Origin: Phycomyces blakesleeanus NRRL 1555(-)
Taxonomy: Eukaryota > Mucoromycota > Mucoromycetes > Mucorales > Phycomycetaceae
Reading direction: 5' to 3'
DNA: 64,000 bases
NCBI RefSeq assembly: GCF_001638985.1
Contig: NW_017265162.1
Location: 62,001 to 126,000, forward strand
Part shown: positions 21,702 to 36,364 of the stretch, piece after piece
Numbering within the stretch: position 1 is the first letter of the stretch
How the letters are laid out: each line of letters begins with the position of its first letter
The notes under the pieces: model-generated
Told to the model about the DNA's origin: nothing
The model's input: only the letters and a program-made list of their open reading frames with translations
The model's database searches: none
Translations under genes and position numbers: made by a program

Positions 21702-22365
21702 ATGTCTCAAGCAACAAAAGCGCGTGTGTCAATTGAAGTGAGTGCTCTGACAGCTGTTAGTTGGTGTAATATAGACTATAATAAATCTAAATGTGAATGA
21801 TGAGCACAACCATTACCTCTAATACTTTAAGCAAGTTAAGCATGAACATTGCGTGAGAATAAGATTCTGATCTCACACGCATATTGTAGTACTGCCCTAA
21901 GTGCCGCTGGATGCTCAGGGCTGGTAAGATGTGAGAACAAGGGATTATGATAATAAATTACTTATAAATACGGATAGCATGGCTGGGTCAGGAACTTTTG
22001 ACTACATTTGAAGAAGAAATCGGTGAACTTGCATTGATCCCAGGAGGAAATGCTATTTTCCAGGTCAAGGTCAACAACTCAGGCAAGTAAATAGGCAATC
22101 TAGATATTTGCAGCAAAACAGCGCTGTTAAGCATTGTGTTGGTAGTGGTTGTGTGGGATCGTAAGCAGGATGGAGGTTTCCCTGAAGTCAAGGAGCTGGT
22201 AAGTTTAGTGGATGATGATAAAACCAAAAGACAAAGGCATAACAAGGGACTTTGCAGAAACAACGCATTCGCGATCTTATTGCTCCCCACAAGTCGCTTG
22301 GACACTCGGATCGCAAGCCAGTTAAGAAGGAAGAGGAAGATTGTAAGACATGTCCTGCCGTTTAA
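21702..22365 (+). CDS. Rdx-family (selenoprotein W-like) thioredoxin-fold protein
   Basis: Small thioredoxin-fold redox protein of the Rdx family (SelW/SelT/SelH related). Five exons: 21702-21737, 21890-21923, 21978-22082, 22146-22198, 22258-22365, giving 111 aa. The redox motif is YCPKC (Cys14 and Cys17), with Cys where animal SelW has selenocysteine. Family blocks are CRWMLRAAWLGQELLTTFEE, LALIPG, VWDRKQDGGFPEVKEL and KQRIRDLIAPHKSLGHSD. The C-terminus adds a Cys pair (DCKTCPAV). Intron 3 appears to use a GC donor (AG/GCAAGT at 22083). The GT alternative 5 bp downstream would insert about eight extra residues in a conserved loop. The gene is invisible to simple ORF scanning because its exons are so short. 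Confidence 0.88.
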
Positions 22366-22583
22366 TAATAAAATATGGTGTGATATTGACCTTATTGATG
22401 GGACTATATGTAATTTATTCGAAAGATAATTAATAAACCATGCGTAAAAGGTGTTGTGCCTGAAGTGATGCTTATTTTGAGTGGTAGTGTTGAATTGATT
22501 CTCCGAAAAGAAGAATAAATGGATGCATTTTCCAACATGATTCTTGCTCATCTCTCCTCTTCTTTATCCTTTCTTAACAACAA

Positions 22584-23748
22584 ATGACTACTCACACTGT
22601 CCATACAGAGCAGTTTTCTGAGCTCGAGGAGCCTCATGTAAATGAGACCGTTTCTGAGTCTCTTGTCGGAAATGCTGTCTCTGATCCAGAAGTGCTAATC
22701 ACCTCAGAAGAACCTTCTACTGCTGCACCCTTGTCTGACCCCTCAAAGGCAGCTGTCACTAGACGTATTTCTCTCTTCTTTTCCAAAGCTAAACGCCTTG
22801 TCAGCACATCTGAGAAACCCTTGACTGAGAAGAGGCTGCCAGAGGAAATAGGAACTGCCATCATCGAGGCTCCTCAACAACAGGCCACAGAAGAATTGGA
22901 ACCAGTTGCTAAATTAGACACTAAAGGCTCACGACTGATGGAGATCGTTTCTCGGGTCAAGGTCAGTGAAATGGTCATTTTGAGTTATGTGAAACCCACA
23001 AGCCAATACTCTAACCACCAATACTACCTCCTATTTTTAGGCACTTTCTAAGGAAAGTAAGGTGGCAGCTGTGGACAAAGGTAGGCTAATTTTTCTGTAG
23101 AATCCTTCTTTTTCTTTAGCTTATTTTTTTTTAAGAAGTGGTGTCAGAACCAATGCAGGAGCCTGTCCTTGATGCTTCTACTCAGGTTCTTGAGCAAATT
23201 GAGCAGGAGACCTCTGTGCCACCTAAAGAAAATGACAAGGAGCACACTAGAATCGATCAGGTCATTCGCCACTCAATTGTCAACAAATTCTTTGCAAAGA
23301 AAAAGGAAATTCCTACAGAAGAAATAATTCTTGCCGCTGATTGTAAGGATAGAATATTAAAATATCATTTGATTGAATAGAACCTATTTCATCGCACTAT
23401 GCACTTCTTAAGAAATAAGGCGCATTAATTTGCCTAATGTTTCTCCGTATCTCAAGGCTTACATTTGCTTGCTTTCTGTTTGTCATTTTAGCCAACCAAA
23501 CTAACGATGTCGAACAAGTATTGACTGATTCTTCTGAGAAAGCTGAAGCTGGCAAGAAGAGCTTCCGATCAACCTCCCCCTTGGGGCGTAAACTTGTTCA
23601 GATGCTTCGTCTTCCCAAGAAAGATGCCAAGCCGGCAAAAGACACAGCCGAGACCACTGTCCATGATACAGTAGAAGACACTGTATTGGAACAGGCGACA
23701 GTACCTTTAAATCAAACACCTGCTCCTGTTGTTCATGCAGCTGCTTAA
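22584..23748 (+). CDS. Hypothetical protein, disordered, 293 aa
   Basis: I do not recognise this protein. Four exons (22584-22961, 23041-23080, 23136-23342, 23492-23748) join into one frame of 293 aa. It is rich in Glu, Ser, Thr, Val and Pro, without cysteines or a membrane segment. Two short similar basic motifs occur: TRRISLFFSKAKRLVS near residue 57 and IRHSIVNKFFAKKKE near residue 185. A third lies at SPLGRKLVQMLRLPKKD. These could be amphipathic or nuclear-localisation helices in an otherwise acidic disordered chain. The splice signals are consensus, and the clean frame across four exons supports a real gene. Confidence 0.75.
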
Positions 23749-24276
23749 ATCGACTTCCCATAAGTCATCTTTGGTCTAATCTTGTAATGCAGTTTAATAA
23801 CGGGGCTCATTTATTTTATCTTCGTAGCGCTATAGCTTGTTATTTCTCACTATTCTACACTTTATAATCATTTATTATTATTACTATTATTATTATTTCT
23901 ACTAACTATTAACTTAACTATTAACTATTTTATCTTATATCCTATTAAATTACACCGTTATTAACTGTGCCTAATAAACTACACTATAATTAATACCATA
24001 ATAATAATAATATATATATAAATATTTTTTTAAAAAAATCAATATATCGATTATGTTGTACATATTACTATCAGCTGAAAGCTACATAGTGTTAATCCTT
24101 ATGATTATTCCACAGTTTTAAGTTACAATAATTTTTTTATTCTGTAATGAATTAGCGAAAGTTAAATAAGAATAGATATGAATTTTTAGGCTATTGTTGT
24201 TATTTACACATATATGATATCAAAAGTCCTTTGCTCTTTTTTCGCTCTGTCTCTTTGTTTATATCGCCCGTTTTTT
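23749..24276. other. Intergenic between convergent genes
   Basis: Very AT-rich sequence with ATT/TTA repeats (23870-23925) and TA runs, between the hypothetical gene and MCM5. No gene seen. Confidence 0.6.
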
Positions 24277-27445
<3,169 letters not shown>

Positions 27446-28004
27446 GATGCTTTAATGTGCTGTATAAAGGACGATTAAGAAGCAAAAAAAAATATGTGTA
27501 TAAAAAAAAAGGATTGTCACACATGCACAAACACGGCCAAAATCTCCCCTTGCCCCTTTCTTCTTTCATTCGCGATTTTAAAAAAAATATAAAATTTTGG
27601 GACTGGAACCATTCAAATTGAAAAGTCACGAAAAAAGCAATTGCTAGAGTAAATCCAAGAGAAGAGTATCATCAAGGGTTATGCTGCTTATAAGCAAAGG
27701 CTCAACTATTGTGCCTTTTGATATCTTTATCAGGACACAATTATTTGGTGTTTTATTTAATATTCCTCGAGTAAATTTAAGAAAAAGAATATTTGCTGAA
27801 AAAGATTCAATTCTATTAAAGGAAGCATTGATGTGTGATACAGATAATTTTATAAACTATCTTGCAAACATAACGACGATCTTTAATTTCAATGACATAT
27901 TAAAGTATAGTAGGCAATTTTATTCAATCCTAAAAGTATATAGATGTATCCATGTATCTTTGTTTGATACAATCATATAAACGTTTTTGTTTGTAAGAAA
28001 ATAA
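27446..28004. other. Intergenic, MCM5 promoter and ArgRS 3' flank
   Basis: AT-rich. The segment just 5' of MCM5 holds A/T runs and ACATGCACAAACACG. I cannot identify an MCB-type (ACGCGT) element. No gene supported. Confidence 0.5.
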
Positions 28005-30061
28005 TTACATTTGCTTCAGTGCCTTTATACCCAAAAGACCCATTCCATTTGAAAGGGTTTTTCTAGCTGACCAGAACAAAAGCATTCTTGATTTTGCAAC
28101 CTCGGTATCAGATCCTTTGACTCTCAGGGTTGCACTTGCAGCACTAATAGCATGGGATAGTTTGAATAGATAGTTAACTAAAGCACTGGGCTCCATTGTA
28201 CTGAAGGATGACTTGACATGATCAGGGAAATGAGAAATTAATTGGGCCAGCTCAAATGCCTGTCTTTCCTTCAACAGTTTATAGTCGCAGTTGACGTGAA
28301 TTCCAATGTTTGCCTTGCGTTCGATTCTACAGAACCGAATTAAAATTATTATCAAATAAGTACACAAAGAGAATATATATAACTTACCCACAGGCGCGTG
28401 CATGTGCATATTGCAAAAATACACCAGTGTCTCCTCTGGAGTCTGTCATTCGATCCCAAGCAAAAGTATAGTTCTTCACCCTTTTTGATTTCATATCTTG
28501 TACAAGAATTGCAGACACGCCTACTTTATCAGCTACGTCTTCTAATTTAGAGTCTTTATCTTCTTTGAGAACTCCTTCCAATGCATCGTATTTTGTTGAA
28601 TCCTTTTGCATATATTCTAGAACACTCTCCTTAGCCGTATCAAGAATATCCTGTAAGAATACCGCTGTCCCTTTGCGTGTAGACATTCCATTAATGCGAC
28701 CAAATCCAAGATGATGGAGATTTTTGACCCATGGATTGATTTGGTTATCTCCAAAAAGTAGTTCAGCCGTCTTAAATACTTGTTTGAGATATCTATCTTG
28801 CTCTGCACCGACAACATAGATAGCTTTATCAAAAGCATATTTTTCCCTTCGCATCATTATACTAGCAAGGTCGCGAGTGATGTAGAGACTTGTACCATCT
28901 GCACGCTGAATTACGGGTACACCAAGACCGTATTCTTCCAAATCTACAGCTAGCGACCCACTCTCTGTTTTACTAAGAAGCTTACGAGATTTGAGAAGGT
29001 CGTATACTTTTGGAATATAATCATTGACTTGGGATTCTCCTGAATAGGCGTCAAACTCGATATCAAGACGTTTGTATATAGATGCGTAAGAATCGATGCT
29101 CATATCTCGGAATCTTTTCCACTGAGCTAATGCTATATTGTCGCCTAATAAACCGAGTCAGATAGCCATAAATTTATATTTACCTCTTTACATAACGTAT
29201 TACATACCTTCCTCCATACGTTTGAAATAAGCGTTGGCTTTAACATGGATTTCAGGATCCAGATTAGCATCCTCGTTGATTTTCACATATACTTCGTATA
29301 AGTGATGAATAGGATCTGACTTTAACCCTTCCTCCTTTCCATATCGCTCAAAACCAATAGCCAAGAGACCTGTGATCCAAAGCTAGTCAATAATTGCTCA
29401 AAATCGATACAGTCAGTATACTTCATTACCGTATTGTTTGCCCCAATCTCCGAGGTAATTGATACCAATCGCTTTGTAGCCCATAACTTCATGAATACGC
29501 TTGGCAAAATTACCAAGAATAGTACTTCTCAGGTGGCCAGCATGGAAGGGCTTTGCAATATTTGGTGAACTATAGTCAAGTACTACAATTGGCTTCTCTT
29601 CTTTAGGTTCCACGTCCCCCCACCCATAACGACTGTTTTCGGAATAGACTTGCTGCAATACTCTCTGAGTAAATTCTGTCCGGTTCACATCAAAATGAAG
29701 GTTAGACCCATAAGGTGTAGCGCTCTCAATCAAAGTATCCGGCTTAAACTACACACATACACATACACACAAAAGCATTTATTTTGAGCTTAGGAATATC
29801 GAATAAATAAATAAATAATTTATTGCATGGCTCTACTTTTTGTGCCAGTTCATTACACCATTGCACTGGATTTGACTGAATGTTGTCGTCTGGGACTTGA
29901 TTCTGTAATGCTACTTTGAGTTTTGGGATGGATAGTGAAAAGGGACCTTCTGACTGGATTTTTGGAACTCGAATAAGACTTGTCAGCAGCTGTGGATTAC
30001 AGTTTGTGATCTGTGCAATTTGTTTTGCAATAGCTTGCTTGAATTGTAATGATGCTGACAT
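28005..30061 (-). CDS. RRS1: Arginyl-tRNA synthetase
   Basis: Class I synthetase that charges tRNA-Arg. Five exons (30061-29837, 29748-29430, 29369-29208, 29144-28388, 28326-28005) give 594 aa. The HIGH signature is HAGH (about 144-147) in SSPNIAKPFHAGHLRST. NYLGDWGKQYG follows, and the KMSKS-equivalent region is GRINGMSTRKGT. The C-terminal DALR anticodon-binding domain (exon 5, FELAQLISHFPDHV onward) ends ALKQM. No extended mitochondrial presequence is evident; in many fungi one gene serves both compartments. Size and intron phases are consistent with an intact gene. Confidence 0.96.
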
Positions 30062-33000
30062 TACAAGTCGTTTCTATTTATTTACTTCGGGAATCAAGTA
30101 CTAATCTATGAGTCCTGTCTTTTGTGTGTGTGTCAAGTTCAGGGACTGTCAAACAAGGGCAGATGATTGTCGGCATTTAAAGTAGATCATCATTATGGAA
30201 ACTTCAAGCACACCAAAACAATGACACCTGCAAGTTCATTGATCTCGATTTATGCTAAATAGGGAATCTGCTTTAATAAAGTACATGTTCAACCCAAAAA
30301 CACTTCTGCGTCAAACAAAGAATATTGATGTATAAAAGAAAAAATAAAGGCAAATGCATTAGGGCCTTTTGTACTTAATGTTGGATTTAAATATACACAC
30401 ACATGACAATTATCCGTTTAATATACATGTAGATATGCCTGTTATACATGAGATAGTAGGCGTCTTTTTCTTTTTCATTTTTAATGCTCATTTTGTAGCA
30501 ACCTCCTATATTTCTCATATTCTGTATTCAAACTGATAAGTTGTTTATTCCCTACACTGAATTGGATGATACACCGCAGGACTTTTATTTGAGTTCAGAA
30601 TGTATACCACTTTTTACCATTTATTCTGAAATTATTAGTTGTTATTGACAGGTCAACCAAACTATTGTAATATTTGAATAAGCTTTATGATGTTGTGTAT
30701 CCACATATACATAGCAGTCAGTCCTTTTTTGTTCTTGAAAAAAAAACATTTATGCTCAATGATTGGTCAATTTCTCGGGTACAAAAAGTATGTTTAATGA
30801 CAACTGAAATCTTCTATTTATTTTTGGCAATATTTAAACTTTAAGTATTTCTAAAATTAGAGAAAACTGTTGACCAAGTCGATCTTTTTTTATCCAAAAA
30901 TAGAAGTTATGTTTCATCTGCATCTGAAATAGATTCAATAACGGGATTCGTATAAAAATAATTGATCTCTCTCATTTATTGTCTCGTAAAATTATTTGGA
31001 TAGTATTAGTCTTTTAGGATATTTAATACATAATACAATTCTTTACTATCGAATGAATACCTCTTAAAATAGAGGTCACTCAAGTAGTTTTGCTTTGTAA
31101 GTACAGTTAAACACACTATACAAGGCGCATTTTTAAGAGTTACTAACCATTATGAATGTATTCTCTTTTCAAATAGACAGCACACCAAAGTATTCTTAGG
31201 TTATTAAGGGTCATAATGAAAATTCTGGCACTATTTTTTTATATAATCTATATTTAGTTTTCTGCTTAAATATAAAAAAAAATCCCAAAAATGCGTTTTT
31301 TTTAACTGTGCGCCTTACAAATGTGTTTTGCTATAATAACCCAAAAGTGGCAAATGGATTCAAAGCAGAATTATTGTTAATATTATCTTGACTGTTACTC
31401 TTGTCGATAATATAGCATTAATTTGCCCATAGAACGCACGATTATATATAGCAATAATGCAAAAATATGTGTTATTGGCTAAGCTTCTGGATCTATTAGA
31501 ATAGGCTTTGGCTGAGAAGTATTTTCCAGGTAGTGATTTCAAACATGTTCAGGCTCATTACATTTTCGACATATACAAAATGTTCGCTTAGGATATTTAT
31601 AAAATACAGCGCTCAATATTCTATCAAAAGGTCCAATACATTGGAGTTTTATACTAGGAGATATACATTGTATGACTATGCTCAAACTTGTGGGGATGAA
31701 ATAAAGGAAGAATGTATGTAGGAATTGGAAGTCGAAATAACGAATGAGAGTATAATACATATATATATCTACTCCATAATTTTTTATAAACTTACTATAA
31801 TTGCCTGCATTTTTTTACCTTGTCTTGGGCAGATTTTTGGAAGAATGCTTTAATAAAATCGGATACTAAGACGAAAAAGAACAATGAAAGAGAAAATATA
31901 AATAGATAGCCCCGCGTTACATCAAGAAGTCTAAGATAATGTTAATATTAATATACATCTTGCTAGTAATAATACCTGCTAAAAAAAGGGAACATTTTAA
32001 ATGTGAGCCCCCGGTGTGTCTCCTAGACCTTTTAGACTGTTACGCCCACAACAAACGAGCGTATCTTGCGATACTGGCCATGGGTCGAATGTATATACTG
32101 ACTGTGCAACACCTATACTTCTTTGATATTTCATTATGGAGAGTGTAGCGGTAAGCTTAAAATGTACGCCTGACATGTATGTTAGTTTTCAAAGAGCACG
32201 TTAAATTTTTCTTCTAGTAGATCAAAGCAGGTACTGTAAAAATGAACTGAGACAAATTCTAGGATAAGTCTTTTGGACATCAATTCCCAGCAATAATATG
32301 TACAAAATTAGGAAAGATGGTGCTCTTACGTGATATTATAATTCAATTCTCTTCAGAAAAATTTCGAGGGAATATCCTTTTACTCGCCTTTCTTTACCTT
32401 GCTCTACAGAAATTCAAAAAAAGAAAATGTCTATGGGACTGGAGTTGTGAGCTTTTATTAGCAATATCCATAAAAAAAAGCGAGGAAATTCTGAGGTTTT
32501 AAAAGTATAGTAATATGTGTTGAGACTTTTCTTAATAATTTTGGATATCTAATGTATTTCTTGTGGCAGGTAATTTTAATTTGTGGAATTCGACCGAAAT
32601 ACTTATAATAATAGTGTTGAAAAAAAATGTTGCCACATATACAAAGCTTATAGTGATAATATCCTTGAGTTACATATTTTAAACCAACACTTTGAGGCTT
32701 TTGTTTTGATTTACAGTCGATAAATTTACTTTTCATGTAGCATTACCCTTCTGTCCATAGCTTAGCAATTAAGATTTGGGGGAAATGAAATAGAAAAAAT
32801 ACCAATTTGTGAACAAGTATATTTGATATTACTATTGTTATTATTTTAAAAAAAAATTGTGGTTAATCCAGAGGTAGCGATGTTTTTACAAGAATTGCAT
32901 AGATAGTAATTCATGCTATTCCTGTTCATTCGATTAAGCGCGTCTTCTCGCGTTTTTTCAAGTATAACTACAAGAGTGAATATCAAAGCAATAAAGCCAA

Positions 33001-34321
33001 AAATGATAAAGATAAAAAAAAAAAAAAAGGGGGGGGGGGGGGGGGGGGGGGGGTTTTCCTCACCTCCGAAGTTTAAAATATATATATAATAAACATATTC
33101 TTTCAAGACAAAGAAAATATATATCATCTCTGAACACTCACCACGTTCATTCGTTTCCGGTTTTTACTTTTGGTCGTTTCCCTTAACCCAAGTTTCACAA
33201 CCGTGCCACAAATTTGCTAATTTTGTCGACAGAGATATTGCTTGGTCATAAGATCAACAAGCCTGGATTACTCTACATTTTGCGGTATTGGAGAATTTGG
33301 TTTCTAAAATTTTAGAAAGAAGGGGTGGTCAGATGTAAAATGCTATTAAAAACTAACGTATATTATTGGATATTTAATCCTTTAATCTAATAGAATTGTT
33401 TAATTGTTTTTTTAGTTAGTTAGTTTTTTTTTATCTTTGATCATCCCAAATAGGTAAAGAATGAATGTTACATATGCCTCCTCCAGACTTGACGATCTGA
33501 TTCGGTCATTTTATTTATTGAGTTGTAAAATTAGTTTAAGGGTCAATGTTCACTTTTAACCAGAAAAAAAAAGAAATCAATAGGATTTAGAAAATAGAGA
33601 GTAAAGGTCGAGATAATATTTGTAGCTTTGTAGATGTACATATACATATGTGTATGTAAATTGTCCCTATACAGATAATATTATGGGCATTTAACCTAAA
33701 TATGTTTAATTGTAATAAGCCTTTAAGTAACCATTGATCTACACACTATAAATTGCGGTCTGATTTAAGCAAACGTAAACACACATACATGTATGCAATA
33801 ATATAAATGGAGTTAAAATATAGATTTTATATTATATGTAGTAAATATTTTTATTTTATATTTTCAACCAAAAAAAAAAAGATCAGATCAAGCAAGTAAG
33901 CAAACAAGCAAGCAAGCAAATAAGCAAACAATAAATAAATAAATATTAATTAAGTGTATAAAAATTACACTTCTCTTTATGAAGGGCGGTCACAATGTAA
34001 GGGTGACATCAGTATCTTTTTTGGAAATAAGAAAAGCAGAAAATTAAAAAAAAAAAGGCTTTAGAGTGGTTTTATTATTATTTATTTATTTTATACTTCG
34101 TGTATCTTGCTTCTCCCTATCTAAACCTTGAGCAAAAAAAAAGAAAAAATCAAGAAGAAGAAGAGAGAAAAAGGATAATTTACCGTACGACGCCTTTTTT
34201 GTTTCTCATCTTTCATTTAAAAGAAAAAGCAGTAGATTAAAGCGATTCCTTTACTTTATATATCATATATACATATATCTGTTTATTTTCTGTCGACCGT
34301 CATCCCATTTAATCTTTAACG
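30062..34321. other. 4.2-kb gene desert
   Basis: Extremely AT-rich sequence with no ORF or intron pattern that I can support. It contains an A15/G25 homopolymer block (33014-33053), an AAGC/AAGT tetranucleotide repeat (33895-33945), and the pyrimidine/purine-rich upstream region of the sirtuin gene (34100-34300). Confidence 0.6.
33014..33053. repeat. A15-G25 homopolymer block
   Basis: Fifteen A followed directly by twenty-five G, in an otherwise AT-rich desert. A G run of this length is atypical here and could be an assembly artefact or a genuine G-tract. Confidence 0.85.
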
Positions 34322-35672
34322 ATGAAAGTAAACATTGTTATCTCGCAACAAACTCAAGCAAACGATCAATTTGTGGCTGATTTGGCTGCATGCGTTGCCA
34401 GGAGCAAACGTGTTTTGGTCATCACTGGTGCAGGAATATCCTGTAGCGGAGGAATCCCTGTAAGTGTTTTACTTTTGTCTAGCTCATCACTCCTTTATTT
34501 CATGTTTTTTTATACATACATAAATATGTATGCAAGAAGTTACATGTGCACTCATTTGTGTATCAAAAATACAGAAGAAATCCTAATACGCGAAATCCTA
34601 ACCCTCGGATATTATTACTATTATTATTATTATTGTTTAAATATCAAAAAAGGATTTTCGGTCATCAGACGGTCTTTACAACCTGGTGAAGAAGAAGCAC
34701 CCAAAGACAGTGATACGAGGAAAAGAATTATTTGACGCCACGCTATTCAGAGACGAAAACCAGACGAAATGTTTCTACACATTTATGGCCGAATTAAAAT
34801 CGCTTATTTCTACTGCACAGCCCACCGAAACACATTCTTTTATTCGAGAGTTACAAGAAAAAGGACAACTGATGCGATGTTACACCCAGAATATCGATTG
34901 TCTTGAAGAACGCCTCGACCTCCCTGTCGTCCAACTCCACGGATCAATGGCCAAGGTTAAATGCACACTCTGCTCTAGCTCTTACAATTTTTCATCAGAT
35001 TATGAACAACAGTTCCGCGAAGGATCACCACCACCATGCCCTAAATGCGAACACGCCGACAGCGAACGTGTTCGTTTAGGCAAACGTACTCTTGCCACCG
35101 GTACTCTTCGACCAGATATTGTTTTGTACAACGAAGAGCACCCCAATGGCGAGACAATTGGTCGACTGCAGGCCAGCGATCTAAAAAAGAAACCTGATTT
35201 TATGATTGTTATGGGTACTTCTCTCAAAATCCCTGCTCTTAAGAAGTTTATTAAACAAGCCGCACGAATGGTTCACAGTACTCGTACTGGACGCGTCGTT
35301 TTTGTCAACAAAACACCAGCCACCAAAGAATGGGACTCAGTCTTTGATTATGAAGTTATTGGAGACACCGATGAATGGGTTAAAATGACACAAGAAAAAC
35401 TAGAGGACGAACAAGCCATGCTTACAGCAAAGTCACGATTGAAAGAAGCCACAGCCCGTGAAATTGAAAAAGAGAGAGAGGAGGAGGAGGAGGAAGGAAG
35501 GATTAGTGCACGCTCCCGACCAGCTAAGAAGCCAAAGCTTTCAGTGAAAATCACCCGATTGACAACTCAAACTCAAACTCAAACTCAAACTCAAACTAAA
35601 TTAACCGGCTACCGGGTCACCAAGCGCAATTCTGCGATCTCCAAGGCGACTACAGGTGTTAAATGTAAATAA
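34322..35672 (+). CDS. Sirtuin NAD-dependent deacetylase, Hst3/Hst4 type
   Basis: Sir2-family NAD+-dependent protein deacetylase. Two exons (34322-34459 and 34653-35672) give 385 aa. The NAD-binding motif ITGAGISCSGGIPDFRSSDG spans the intron. TQNID lies at 124-128, and the catalytic His142 in QLHGSMAKVKC. The zinc-binding cysteines are C150/C153 and C175/C178. DATLFRDENQTKCFYTFMAEL and the overall arrangement resemble Hst3/Hst4, which deacetylate H3K56 in yeast; that substrate is an inference. The C-terminus is a charged coiled region (EKEREEEEEE), a basic RPAKKPK stretch that could be a nuclear signal, and a Thr-Gln repeat. Confidence 0.92.
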
Positions 35673-36364
35673 TCAGAGTGACCCATCTGCTATTTTATAC
35701 TATCAAGCTTTCTGGTCCGTAGCTTATTTCCCCGGTAGCTTTTATTTATTGCATTCCAGTCCTAATGACTACCTTCATTCTCTTTATCTATTTCTATTTC
35801 CATTTCTCTTTGCTTATTATTTGCTGTTTCGTTATCTTTTGTGACTTGATCAACAGTTACAATACAAAATTATCCTTTGCAAAGTCTTTTTTGTTTTGTT
35901 TTGTTTTATACAATCAAAAAAAAGGCACAAATACTGAATTATTATCCAACCTTGTGTATATCTATCTGTTGAGCTTGGTGGTTATCCACGGTTGAATCAG
36001 AAAGTATACAATTACAAAAATAATATTAATAAAAAGACATTTAATTACACGCACTTTAATGAAGCAAAAGATAATAAGTTATTCATAACTCTAAATACAA
36101 TTAGTTAAATAATCACAATTGATTGTTTTTCTTTTGCAAAATAATGGCCACAAAAAAATCCCTTTCACCTATTATTGGCTTTGTTATGAGAATGCAATAA
36201 GTGGTTTATTTATTATTTGAAGAATATTACTCGTATTATTAAATTTATTTATTTATTTATTTCTATTTCTATTTATATTTCTATCTATGTACAGTAATAT
36301 TTGCGAATACATAATACGTCTTCTTTAATACAATAAACGATATAAATAAATTGTTAATTTATTT
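35673..36364. other. Intergenic between convergent genes
   Basis: AT-rich 3' flanks of the sirtuin and BRE4-family genes with TTTAT repeats near 36240-36280. No gene seen. Confidence 0.6.
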
